6,049 bases of DNA from contig JAEXKM010000415.1 of the NCBI GenBank assembly GCA_023445705.1, positions 1-6,049 of the forward strand, written 5' to 3'. Below are positions 1 to 5,391 of the stretch, piece after piece (positions within the stretch are counted from its first letter, which is position 1; each line of letters begins with the position of its first letter). The notes below the pieces were generated by a model that did not search any database, was not told where the DNA came from, and was given only the letters and a program-made list of their open reading frames with translations. The position numbers were made by a program, and so were the translations under genes. This stretch comes from Pseudomonadota bacterium. GTDB lineage: Bacteria > Pseudomonadota > Alphaproteobacteria > Caulobacterales > Caulobacteraceae.

Positions 1-734
1 GGCTAACTCCGACGGACCTCGCCCGCCAGCTTGAGCCACATCTTGCGGAAATGAACGCCGCCGCCGCGGCGGCGCTGCGCGATGCTTCCGGCGCGGCGGA
101 CTCCCTCAAGGGGGCGATCCGCATCACCGCCAGCCAGATCATCGGCGCCGAGGTGCTTCCCCCGATCCTCGGTGCGTTCCGCCGGGAGCATCCCGAAATC
201 GACATCGAACTGGTGCTTTCCAACAAGGCCGAGGACCTTTCGCGCCGCGACGCCGACATTGCGGTGCGGATGATGCGCCCGACCCAAGGGTCGCTGGTGG
301 CGCGGAAGATCGGCGCCATCGGGGTCGGCTTCTACGCCTCGCCCGATTACGTGGCGGCGCATGGGGCTCCGGAGTCGCTGACCGATCTGGACGATCACAG
401 CGTCATCGGCTTCGACCGGGAATCCCCGCCTCTCGAGGCGCTCGCCGAGTTGGACCTGCCGTGGGAAGTCACGCGCGACCTCTTCGCCTTCCGCACCGAC
501 AACGACCTGGCCCAGATCGCGGCGCTGCGCGCCGGGGTAGGGGTCGGAACCTGCCAGCATATCCTGGCGGCGCGCTATGGACTGGTGCCGGTGCTGAGCA
601 ACGCCTTCGGCTTCGATCTCGAAATCTGGATCGCGATGCACGAGAACCTGCGGGGCCACCGCCGCATGCGGCTGATGTTCGACCACCTCGTGGCTGGCTT
701 CCAAGCCTATCTCGCCGAAGGCCGCACGGCCTAA
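1..734 (+). CDS. LysR-family transcriptional regulator, 5' end outside window
   Basis: This is a DNA-binding transcription regulator, cut by the left edge. The open frame runs from base 3 to TAA at 732-734 and gives 243 residues. It starts at LTPTDLARQLEPHL, which matches the end of the N-terminal winged helix-turn-helix and the start of the linker helix. About 50-60 residues, including the recognition helix, are therefore missing. An ATG at 51 lies inside the linker helix and is not the true start. The rest is the LysR effector-binding domain (periplasmic-binding-protein-like, two subdomains): the first begins at GAIRITASQIIGAEVLPPIL, followed by FRREHPEIDIEL and the DADIAVR motif. The late segment RTDNDLAQIAALRAGVGVG is also typical of the family. 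The kinase-like gene begins 30 bp downstream and may be co-transcribed. The usual divergent target gene would lie off the left edge, so the regulon and inducer are unknown. Confidence 0.93.
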   Translation, partial: LTPTDLARQLEPHLAEMNAAAAAALRDASGAADSLKGAIRITASQIIGAEVLPPILGAFRREHPEIDIELVLSNKAEDLSRRDADIAVRMMRPTQGSLVARKIGAIGVGFYASPDYVAAHGAPESLTDLDDHSVIGFDRESPPLEALAELDLPWEVTRDLFAFRTDNDLAQIAALRAGVGVGTCQHILAARYGLVPVLSNAFGFDLEIWIAMHENLRGHRRMRLMFDHLVAGFQAYLAEGRTA

Positions 735-764
735 CCGTCAGAAGTTGTCGAGGGGAGAAGGGTC

Positions 765-1301
765 ATGCCTGCGCGCATTCATATTGTCGGGGCTTCGTCT
801 TCGGGCACGACCACCCTGGGCGCAGCCCTGGCCGAGCGGCTGGAGGCCCGGCACCTGGACACCGACTCCTTCTTCTGGGAGGCGACCGATCCGCCGTTCA
901 CGACCAAGCGCCCGGTGGAAGAACGGCTAGCCCTGATGGAGGCGGCCATGGCCGATGCGCCCTCCTGGATCATCTCGGGGTCGATGATGGGTTGGGGCGA
1001 GGTGTTCGTTCCGCGCCTGGACCTGACGGTCTTTCTGCGGGTGCCGCAGGAAGTGAGAATGACCCGCCTGCTGGCCCGCGAGCGCCAGCGTAACGGCAAG
1101 GCCATTGAACCAGGCGGCGCGCTTCACGCCGCGCACCTGGAGTTCGTCGAATGGGCGCGGGCCTATGAGCAGCCTGGCTTTCCGGGGCGCAGCCTGGAAC
1201 GGCATCGCGCCTGGCTGGCCCTGCTGCCTTGCCCGGTGATCGAGATCGAGGGCGAACCAGCCCTGGAGGAAAGCGTCCAACGGGTGCTGAGCGCCCTCTA
1301 G
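765..1301 (+). CDS. Adenylate-kinase-like P-loop NTPase with variant Walker A
   Basis: This 178-residue protein looks like a small nucleoside or metabolite kinase of the adenylate-kinase/shikimate-kinase-like P-loop group. A beta strand (RIHIVGA) leads into the P-loop G9-ASSS-G14-T15-T16, followed by helix TLGAALAERL. LDTDSFFW (31-38) sits where such kinases bind the acceptor, and WIISGSMMGWG (68-78) resembles a Walker B-region strand followed by a Gly-rich turn. VFLRVP (89-94) is a core strand, and an Arg-rich lid-like segment (R101, R105, R107, R110) comes before GKAIEPGGALH. The canonical P-loop lysine is replaced by T15. I recall GASGSGTT-type loops in annotated relatives, so this may be a subfamily trait and not damage. 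The start is supported by a strong purine-rich ribosome site (AGGGGAGAAGG, 751-761). The stop TAG shares bases with the stop of the converging thioesterase gene. The substrate is unknown. Confidence 0.85.
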   Translation: MPARIHIVGASSSGTTTLGAALAERLEARHLDTDSFFWEATDPPFTTKRPVEERLALMEAAMADAPSWIISGSMMGWGEVFVPRLDLTVFLRVPQEVRMTRLLARERQRNGKAIEPGGALHAAHLEFVEWARAYEQPGFPGRSLERHRAWLALLPCPVIEIEGEPALEESVQRVLSAL

Positions 1302-2119
1302 CGGCGTCCCACGTGCAACAGGTTCGAGCCGCCGCTGGCGATCAGCCGGCCGCCGGGCGCCCAGATGCGCGCCTGACCATGGATCAGGCCTAAGCCGGCC
1401 GTGTCCGCATGCGCGTCGACGAACAGCCAATCGTCTTCCCCGGCGGGCTGGTGGAACCAGACGGTCACGTCGAGGCTAGGGGCGACATAGTCCGGCTGGG
1501 CGCCCAGGCCGCGGTGATGGGTCGGCCACAGCAGGGTGTCGATGAGGATCAGCGGCCGGCACGCGTCGAGGAAGGCGTCGCCCGCCTCGTAGCCGTTGAA
1601 GCTGTACCAGTCCTGGATGACCGCCTTGGCCGGCGGGCGCGGCTGTCCCCACGGGACGAAGACCAGGGGCTTTAGCTCGATGTTCTTCCAGAAGCCGGTG
1701 ATGGGGTCGGCGTCGGGGCCGAGATGCTCGGTCAAGGTCTTCAACTGGTCGGGACCGGCCACATCCGGCATGACCGCCTGCGCTGTCGTCGGGCCGTCCT
1801 GCTTGTTGGTCGTCCAGACCTGAGCCTGGAGGAAGGCCTTGCCGTCCTGCATCAGGACGACGTTCATCAGCCATGCGTTGCGGCCGGTCTTCACCGGCGT
1901 CACCTGCGCCTCCACAGGCGCGAACTGTGCGACCGAAAGGTATTGGACAGAGATCGTCGCGGGCCGGTGGTCTTCCGGCGCCATCGCGCCGGCCGCGCGC
2001 AGGGCGATGGAGGCGACATAGCCGCCATTCGGACCCCAGATCTTCCAGTCCTCGCTCAGGACGGCCGTCAGCCTGTCCCCGTCCCGGCTGATCGCGGTGT
2101 CGATTTGAAGCTGACCCAT
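1298..2119 (-). CDS. Acyl-CoA thioesterase-like protein (TesB/4HBT_3 type double hotdog)
   Basis: A 273-residue protein with the length and pattern of double-hotdog acyl-CoA thioesterases, which hydrolyse acyl-CoA to free acid and CoA in the cytoplasm. The first hotdog holds WGPNGGYVASIALRAAG (28-44), the central helix, then ISVQYLSVAQFAPVEAQV. The second has RPLILIDTLLWPTHHR (188-203), SLDVTVWFH (215-223) and a closing strand GQARIWAPGGRLIASGGSNLL. D194 in the LIDTLLWP segment is in the region that carries the catalytic Asp in TesB-like enzymes; this is an alignment by eye. The frame continues upstream to an ATG at 2149, but I chose 2119 because AGAGGGG lies 8 nt before it and the added ten residues look non-conserved. 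The gene is divergent from the GFA gene with an 83-bp gap. Its preferred acyl chain cannot be told. Confidence 0.85.
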   Translation of the reverse strand: MGQLQIDTAISRDGDRLTAVLSEDWKIWGPNGGYVASIALRAAGAMAPEDHRPATISVQYLSVAQFAPVEAQVTPVKTGRNAWLMNVVLMQDGKAFLQAQVWTTNKQDGPTTAQAVMPDVAGPDQLKTLTEHLGPDADPITGFWKNIELKPLVFVPWGQPRPPAKAVIQDWYSFNGYEAGDAFLDACRPLILIDTLLWPTHHRGLGAQPDYVAPSLDVTVWFHQPAGEDDWLFVDAHADTAGLGLIHGQARIWAPGGRLIASGGSNLLHVGRR

Positions 2120-2202
2120 GCCCGTTTCCCCTCTGGCGGCGAGGGACATAGGCCAAGCGGCGCCGTTCCGGTAGTCTTCCCCGAGGTCATGCGGGGAACG
2201 TC

Positions 2203-2598
2203 ATGCTGAACCACACCGGCGGCTGCCTTTGCGGGGAAATCCGCTACGAGGCCGAGGGCGATCCGATCAATGTGCGCGTCTGCCATTGCCGCCTGTGCCA
2301 GCGCGCCATCGGCGCGGCGTTCAACGCTCGGGCGCTGTACGCCATCGACAAGGTCAGGGTGAGCGGGGAGCCCGCAACGGTCCATTCGTCCGCAGGTCTG
2401 AAGCGGAGCTTCTGCCGGAGCTGCGGGACGACGCTTTTCTCGATGCGGGAGGAGCAGGGGCTGATGGGCCTGACCTTCGGCAGCCTGGACGAACCGGACC
2501 GCCTGGCGCCCACCGATCACATCTGGATCTCCAGCAAGCAGGCCTGGCTGGAGCTGGACGACGGCCTCCCGCAGCATGCGGAAGGCCCGCCGACCTAG
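2203..2598 (+). CDS. GFA/CENP-V domain zinc protein
   Basis: A 131-residue protein of the GFA family, named after glutathione-dependent formaldehyde-activating enzyme. Nearly the whole chain is one zinc-binding beta domain. The metal-site motifs are in order: GGCLCGEIRY (6-15, with C8 and C10), VCHCRLCQR (26-34, with C27, C29 and C32) and FCRSCGT (70-76, with C71 and C74). The spacing matches the two zinc sites of the family. Length is normal and no ligand is missing. The start ATG at 2203 has GGGGA five bases upstream; the N-terminus MLNHTGGCLCGEIRY fits the family start. Most family members are not shown to act on formaldehyde, so a glutathione-adduct role is only a possibility. It stands alone on the + strand; its stop is 7 bp from the stop of the converging SDR gene. 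Confidence 0.93.
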   Translation: MLNHTGGCLCGEIRYEAEGDPINVRVCHCRLCQRAIGAAFNARALYAIDKVRVSGEPATVHSSAGLKRSFCRSCGTTLFSMREEQGLMGLTFGSLDEPDRLAPTDHIWISSKQAWLELDDGLPQHAEGPPT

Positions 2599-2605
2599 GG
2601 CGCGA

Positions 2606-3304
2606 TCACCAGGTTTCGCGATAGGGCCGCACCTCGGCCAGGAACGACCAGGCGCTACGCGGTTGACGGGCCAGGTGCGCGACTTCGTCGGCGATGTCGT
2701 CCGGTGCGATGAAGAAGTCGTCGGGAGCGTCCTTGTAGCGTTCGCGGGTCCAGGGAACGTCGATCACCGCGTCGATCACCAGATAGGCCACATGCACGCC
2801 CTTGGGACCGACGTCGCGGGCGATAGCCTCGGCCAGAATCCGCTGCGCGGCCTTGGTGGGTGCAAAGCCGGCGAAGTTGGCCCGGCCGCGCAGGGCGGAT
2901 GTATTGCCGGTGACGATCAGCGAACCACCGCCGGCCTCGATCATCTTCGGCGTCAGGGCCCGCGCCAGATGGAAAAGCGCCATGACGTTGGTCTGGAAGT
3001 TCTGTTCCAGCACCTCTGGGGCGACGTCGAGGAAACTTCCGAAGGCCCCGCCGACGGCGTTGTGGACGACCACCTTGGGAGCGCCGAAGCGAATGACGAG
3101 GTCGTCCAGGGCGGCGACGAAAGCCTCTGCGTCGGAAACGTCGACCGGCACGGCGACAGCGTCTTCGATCTCCTGGGCCAGGGCGGCCAGGCGATCGAAA
3201 TTGCGCGCCAGCATGGCGACACGGTAGCCCTCGGCGGCGAACCTGCGGACGAGCGAGGTTCCGGTCCCGGGGCCGACCCCGGTGACTATAGCAAGCGGTT
3301 TCAT
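2606..3304 (-). CDS. SDR-family oxidoreductase-like protein, catalytic Tyr replaced by Phe
   Basis: A 232-residue Rossmann-fold protein of the short-chain dehydrogenase/reductase family. The N-terminal nucleotide-binding loop T8-G-V-G-P-G-T-G15 fits TGxxxGxG. VDVSD (54-58) is the usual acidic motif after beta-3, and HNAVGG (81-86) stands in place of NNAG. The active-site region reads VTGNTSALRG, then F147-APT-K151, so the YxxxK lysine is kept but Tyr is Phe. Normal NAD(P)H-dependent carbonyl reduction would be impaired; the protein may bind nucleotide without classical catalysis, or use another mechanism. Similar FAPxK sequences exist, as far as I recall, in a recognised SDR subgroup. The start at 3304 was preferred to upstream in-frame starts because MKPLAIVTG opens the first beta strand and AAGGA lies 8 nt upstream. 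It is the last gene of the hxlR-isomerase-SDR unit. Confidence 0.9.
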   Translation of the reverse strand: MKPLAIVTGVGPGTGTSLVRRFAAEGYRVAMLARNFDRLAALAQEIEDAVAVPVDVSDAEAFVAALDDLVIRFGAPKVVVHNAVGGAFGSFLDVAPEVLEQNFQTNVMALFHLARALTPKMIEAGGGSLIVTGNTSALRGRANFAGFAPTKAAQRILAEAIARDVGPKGVHVAYLVIDAVIDVPWTRERYKDAPDDFFIAPDDIADEVAHLARQPRSAWSFLAEVRPYRETW

Positions 3305-3320
3305 TAGGAATATCCTTGGC

Positions 3321-3902
3321 TTAGGCCGCGAGGGCGCGGCGGAGGAAATCGAGCCGGTCGTTGCCGAAGAAGAGCAGGCCGCCTTCGGTGACGAAGCTCG
3401 GCGCGCCGAAAACGCCAGCCTCGGCCGCTTGGGCGACGTTGACTTCAAGCTCGGCGGCCCGCTCTGGCGCTTCGATGAGCGCCTGGGTCACGCCCAGGTC
3501 CCCGAGCAGGGCGACGACGTCCGCGGCGGTCCCAAGCGGCGCATCGCCCGCCCACATGGCCTGGAACAGGCGGCGGGCTGCGGCCTCGCCCTGGCCGAGG
3601 CTGCTGGCGGCCAGCGCGGCGTGAAGCAGCCGCTCGCCATCGATTGCGCCCATGCCGGGATTGGGCCGAAGCGGCGCGCCATAGAGCGCGGCCCAACGGC
3701 CAAGATCGTCGCGGGCGTAAGCCTGCTTAGGCTTACAGATTATCGTGGTCGGGACATTGCCGACCCGCTTCATGAGCTCCAGCACATTGATCGGGCGCCA
3801 GTCGAACTCGCCGGGCAGCCCTTCCAGCTGAGTGCTGGCCAAGTAGCTGTAGGGACTGCGGAAATCGTAGAGGAAGGTAGTGCGGGTGAGGGCGTCGCTC
3901 AT
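3321..3902 (-). CDS. 2-hydroxychromene-2-carboxylate isomerase-like (DsbA/GST-kappa fold)
   Basis: A 193-residue thioredoxin-fold protein of the DsbA/kappa-GST family. FLYDFRSPYSYLAS (10-23) is the first strand and active-site helix start, with S16 where HCCA isomerases bind the glutathione thiol and no CxxC as in disulfide oxidases. A helical insertion follows (about 55-140, with MGAIDGERLLHAAL and RLFQAMWAGDA). GVFGAPSFV (163-171) holds the cis-proline P168, and FFGNDRLDFL (178-187) is the C-terminal family signature. In naphthalene degradation such enzymes isomerise 2-hydroxychromene-2-carboxylate using glutathione, but many homologues have unknown substrates. The start ATG overlaps the stop of the regulator gene as ATGA (3899-3902), which implies translational coupling. 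A longer frame extends upstream but would run through the regulator gene. No signal peptide is seen, so it is cytoplasmic. Confidence 0.9.
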   Translation of the reverse strand: MSDALTRTTFLYDFRSPYSYLASTQLEGLPGEFDWRPINVLELMKRVGNVPTTIICKPKQAYARDDLGRWAALYGAPLRPNPGMGAIDGERLLHAALAASSLGQGEAAARRLFQAMWAGDAPLGTAADVVALLGDLGVTQALIEAPERAAELEVNVAQAAEAGVFGAPSFVTEGGLLFFGNDRLDFLRRALAA

Positions 3903-4390
3903 TTCGGACTGGCTCCAAGCAGCTTTCGGACACGATCGTCGGCGGCGGCGCCTGGCAACAGGCGGGCTCGCTCGCGCGGGACGGGCTCGCCGGTTTCGGC
4001 GTCGACCAGGGCGAGCTCCAGCGGATGGCCGGTCCGGCTGTCCACCAGCCGCATGGTCGGGGCGCCGAGGCCGTTGGTGTCCCAGCGGTCGCCCCACTCG
4101 CGCAGCGCGACCAGCACCTTCCAGAGGTCGCGGCCCTTCTCACTGAGGCGGTATTCGTAGCGGGGCGGATTGTCCTGATAGGGCCGGCGCTCGACCACGC
4201 CGCTTCCCTCCAGGTGCTTGAGCCGGCTGGAAAGGGTGGTGGTCGGCATGCCCGTGGAGGCCTGCAGCTCGTCGTAGCGCGAAAGGCCGAGGGCTAGGTC
4301 GCGCAGCAGCAGGATGGCCCAGCGGTCGCCGACCGCTTCCAGCGCGCCGGCCACCGAGCAGGTCATGTCGGCAAAGGACTTCGCGCGCAT
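3899..4390 (-). CDS. HxlR-family winged-helix transcriptional regulator
   Basis: A 163-residue MarR-like regulator of the HxlR type. The HxlR domain spans about residues 9-104: C11-SVAGALEAVGDRWAILLLRDL, then SRYDELQAST, the recognition-helix region MPTTTLSSRLKHLEGSG (48-64), the wing VERRPYQDNPPRYEYRLSEKG, and a dimer helix ending LREWGDRW. C11 is the N-terminal cysteine that senses electrophiles or oxidants in several family members; sensing here is an inference. A C-terminal tail of about 55 residues (MRLVDSRTGHPLELALVDAETGEPV) is seen in longer members and may be a small beta ligand module. GGAG at 4398-4401 lies 7 nt before the ATG. It heads a three-gene unit and overlaps the isomerase start by 4 bp. 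A palindromic element next to its ribosome site suggests autoregulation. Confidence 0.94.
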   Translation of the reverse strand: MRAKSFADMTCSVAGALEAVGDRWAILLLRDLALGLSRYDELQASTGMPTTTLSSRLKHLEGSGVVERRPYQDNPPRYEYRLSEKGRDLWKVLVALREWGDRWDTNGLGAPTMRLVDSRTGHPLELALVDAETGEPVPRERARLLPGAAADDRVRKLLGASPK

Positions 4391-4401
4391 GCTTGGGCTC
4401 C

Positions 4402-4426
4402 AGAGTAACTCTTATGATTAGAGTTA
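4402..4426 (-). promoter_or_regulatory. Candidate HxlR operator/promoter region (inverted half-sites)
   Basis: Directly upstream of the hxlR-type gene lie three copies of a half-site. TAACTCT (4406-4412) and AGAGTTA (4420-4426) form a perfect 7-bp inverted repeat around the 7-bp spacer TATGATT. AGAGT at 4402-4406 also pairs with ACTCT at 4408-4412 to form a second, overlapping 11-bp palindrome. The element is AT-rich in a GC-rich setting and abuts the ribosome site GGAG at 4398-4401. Read on the minus strand it contains TAATCA/CATAAG, which could serve as a weak -10 box; I see no convincing -35. Site size and position fit autorepression by the adjacent regulator, but binding is inferred. Confidence 0.6.
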
Positions 4427-4475
4427 GTGGAGAGAAGACGGGCCGCAAGGGGGCCGGCGGCAAAAACCTGGGTGG

Positions 4476-4880
4476 CTAGTGGAGGGTCCTGACGACCCAC
4501 AGAGCCAGCAGGACACCGACGCCCAGCCATAGGGCCACGACGAGGGCGGCGGCTAGCAGGCTTCGCGGGCGGTCCAGTCGCTCGGCCGCCCGCGCCCGGA
4601 ACTCCGCCATCAGCGGAGCAGGGATCAGGCGGATCGCCAGCGCGACGCCCAGCGGCACGATCAGCAGATCGTCGAGATAGCCGAGCACCGGGATGAAGTC
4701 GGGTATCAGGTCGATGGGGCTCAACGCATAGGCCGCCACCGCGCCGGCGGCCAGCTTGGCGACGAGGGGCGTGCGCGGGTCACGGGCCGCAAGCCACAGC
4801 GCCACCACATCGCGCTTCAGAGCTCGCGCCCAGTTCCGCAACCTTCCGGCCAGGCCGTCCCTCGCATTCGGCTCGGTCAT
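4476..4880 (-). CDS. YkvA-like DUF1232 small membrane protein
   Basis: A 134-residue protein of the DUF1232/YkvA family, whose function is not established. The core motif is clear: AKLAAGAVAAYALSPIDLIPDFIP (41-64), then VLGYLDDLLIVPLGVALAIRLIP (65-87). The SPIDLIPDFIP loop with the LDDL motif is the family hallmark. A C-terminal hydrophobic stretch (about 108-131, LLAAALVVALWLGVGVLLALWVV) looks like a transmembrane helix, so the protein is probably in the inner membrane with two or three membrane segments. The N-terminus is basic and soluble. The frame is open up to 4931, but I set the start at 4880 because AAGGAG stands 9 nt upstream and the earlier residues fall in the rplS terminator. It lies downstream of rplS but is separated by a strong terminator, so it likely has its own promoter or depends on read-through. 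The next gene, hxlR-type, begins 85 bp later on the same strand. Confidence 0.9.
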   Translation of the reverse strand: MTEPNARDGLAGRLRNWARALKRDVVALWLAARDPRTPLVAKLAAGAVAAYALSPIDLIPDFIPVLGYLDDLLIVPLGVALAIRLIPAPLMAEFRARAAERLDRPRSLLAAALVVALWLGVGVLLALWVVRTLH

Positions 4881-4901
4881 GCGGGGGCGCTCCTTCGGGC
4901 G

Positions 4902-4940
4902 GAAACAAAAACGGCGGCTGCGTCGCCGCAACCGCCGTTT
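4902..4940 (-). terminator. Rho-independent terminator after rplS
   Basis: AAACGGCGG (4909-4917) pairs perfectly with CCGCCGTTT (4932-4940). The loop contains a further TGCG/CGCA stem, with one C/A mismatch between the two stems, giving a long GC-rich hairpin. On the minus strand the hairpin is followed by TTTTTGTTTC, the expected U-tract, so it terminates transcription coming from rplS. In the + direction only three T's follow, so it is one-directional. It starts 24 bp past the downstream rplS-tail stop at 4965-4967. Confidence 0.85.
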
Positions 4941-4964
4941 CGTAACTCGATCACCTTGGGAGGC

Positions 4965-5045
4965 TTAGCCTTCGGCGTTTCCGGCCGGGGCGGCTTCCTT
5001 GGTGGTGGTCATTTGGCGCTCGGCGATACGGGCCGACTTACCGCG
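4965..5045 (-). other. rplS: Out-of-frame rplS C-terminal coding segment
   Basis: This stretch reads RGKSARIAERQ followed by a polar tail MTTTKEAAPAGNAEG and TAA, 26 residues in all. The first part is the conserved end of ribosomal protein L19 (E. coli L19 has RTGKAARIKERLN after YYLRE). It sits in the -1 frame relative to the main rplS frame, which passes through the same bases as LAVSRPVSPSAK and stops at 5009. Restoring one base near 5046 would join the two into a normal L19 of 133 residues. The Ala/Thr/Lys-rich extension after AERQ is longer than the E. coli protein. Confidence 0.85.
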
Positions 5046-5365
5046 AGGTCGCGCAGGTAGTAGAGCTTGGCGCGACGGACGACGCCGCGACGCTTCACTT
5101 CGATGGAGTCGATGTTCGGCGAGTAGAGCGGGAACACGCGTTCCACGCCTTCGCCGAAGGAAATCTTGCGAACGGTGAAGCTCTCGTTCACGCCGCCGCC
5201 TTGACGGCCGATGCAGACGCCTTCGTAAGCCTGGACGCGCTCACGGTCGCCTTCCTTGATCTTCACGTTGACGCGCAGAGTGTCGCCAGCCTGAAAATCC
5301 GGAATGGTCCGGTTGGCGGCGAGGCGGTCGAGCTCTTCTTTTTCGAGCTGTTGGATGATGTTCAT
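5009..5365 (-). CDS. rplS: 50S ribosomal protein L19, frame broken near C-terminus
   Basis: L19 is a large-subunit ribosomal protein located near the interface with the 30S subunit. The protein reads MNIIQQLEKEELDRL, then IPDFQAGDTLRVNVKIKEGDRERVQAYEGV (21-50), ESFTVRKISFGEGVERVFPLYSP (61-83) and the very conserved KRRGVVRRAKLYYLRD (91-106). After D106 the family expects RRGKSARIAER, but this frame gives LAVSRPVSPSAK and a stop, 118 residues in total. The expected residues are in the -1 frame, so one base seems missing near 5046-5047; the full gene would be 4965-5365. No slippery heptamer is visible, so programmed frameshifting is unlikely. The start at 5365 has AAGGACG upstream and gives the family N-terminus; upstream in-frame starts run into trmD. 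It is 26 bp downstream of trmD, the usual bacterial order, and is followed by an intrinsic terminator. Confidence 0.93.
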   Translation of the reverse strand: MNIIQQLEKEELDRLAANRTIPDFQAGDTLRVNVKIKEGDRERVQAYEGVCIGRQGGGVNESFTVRKISFGEGVERVFPLYSPNIDSIEVKRRGVVRRAKLYYLRDLAVSRPVSPSAK

Positions 5366-5391
5366 AGCGGTCGTCCTTGTCCTACTGGGCT

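Noticed and set aside
59..74. 16-bp perfect GC palindrome in the LysR-type gene
   Set aside because: It arises from a run of alanine codons (GCC/GCG) in the linker helix and is low-complexity coding sequence, not a regulatory site.
3..704. Long minus-strand open frame opposite the LysR-type gene
   Set aside because: It mirrors the codon bias of the real gene in GC-rich DNA, shows no recognisable domain and has an Arg/Gly/His-rich composition typical of shadow frames.
2120..2202. Divergent promoter region between the thioesterase and GFA genes
   Set aside because: The 83-bp gap must hold or border promoters, but I could not find a convincing -35/-10 pair or a palindrome, so no site is called.
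2601..2620. Possible small hairpin CGCGA/TCGCG between the GFA and SDR genes
   Set aside because: The stem is only 5 bp with a 10-base loop, lies mostly inside the SDR coding end and has no T-tract, so it is not a credible terminator.
3282..4160. Long + strand open frame across the isomerase and regulator genes
   Set aside because: It is antisense to two genes with clear family motifs, and its own translation shows no domain.
4442..4461. GCCGC/GCGGC inverted repeat downstream of the ykvA-like gene
   Set aside because: It is a short GC stem; on the minus strand the T-run comes before the hairpin instead of after it, so it does not look like a terminator for ykvA.
5020..5060. Programmed -1 ribosomal frameshifting in rplS
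   Set aside because: There is no slippery heptamer of the X XXY YYZ kind at the junction, and such control is not known for L19; a lost base is simpler.
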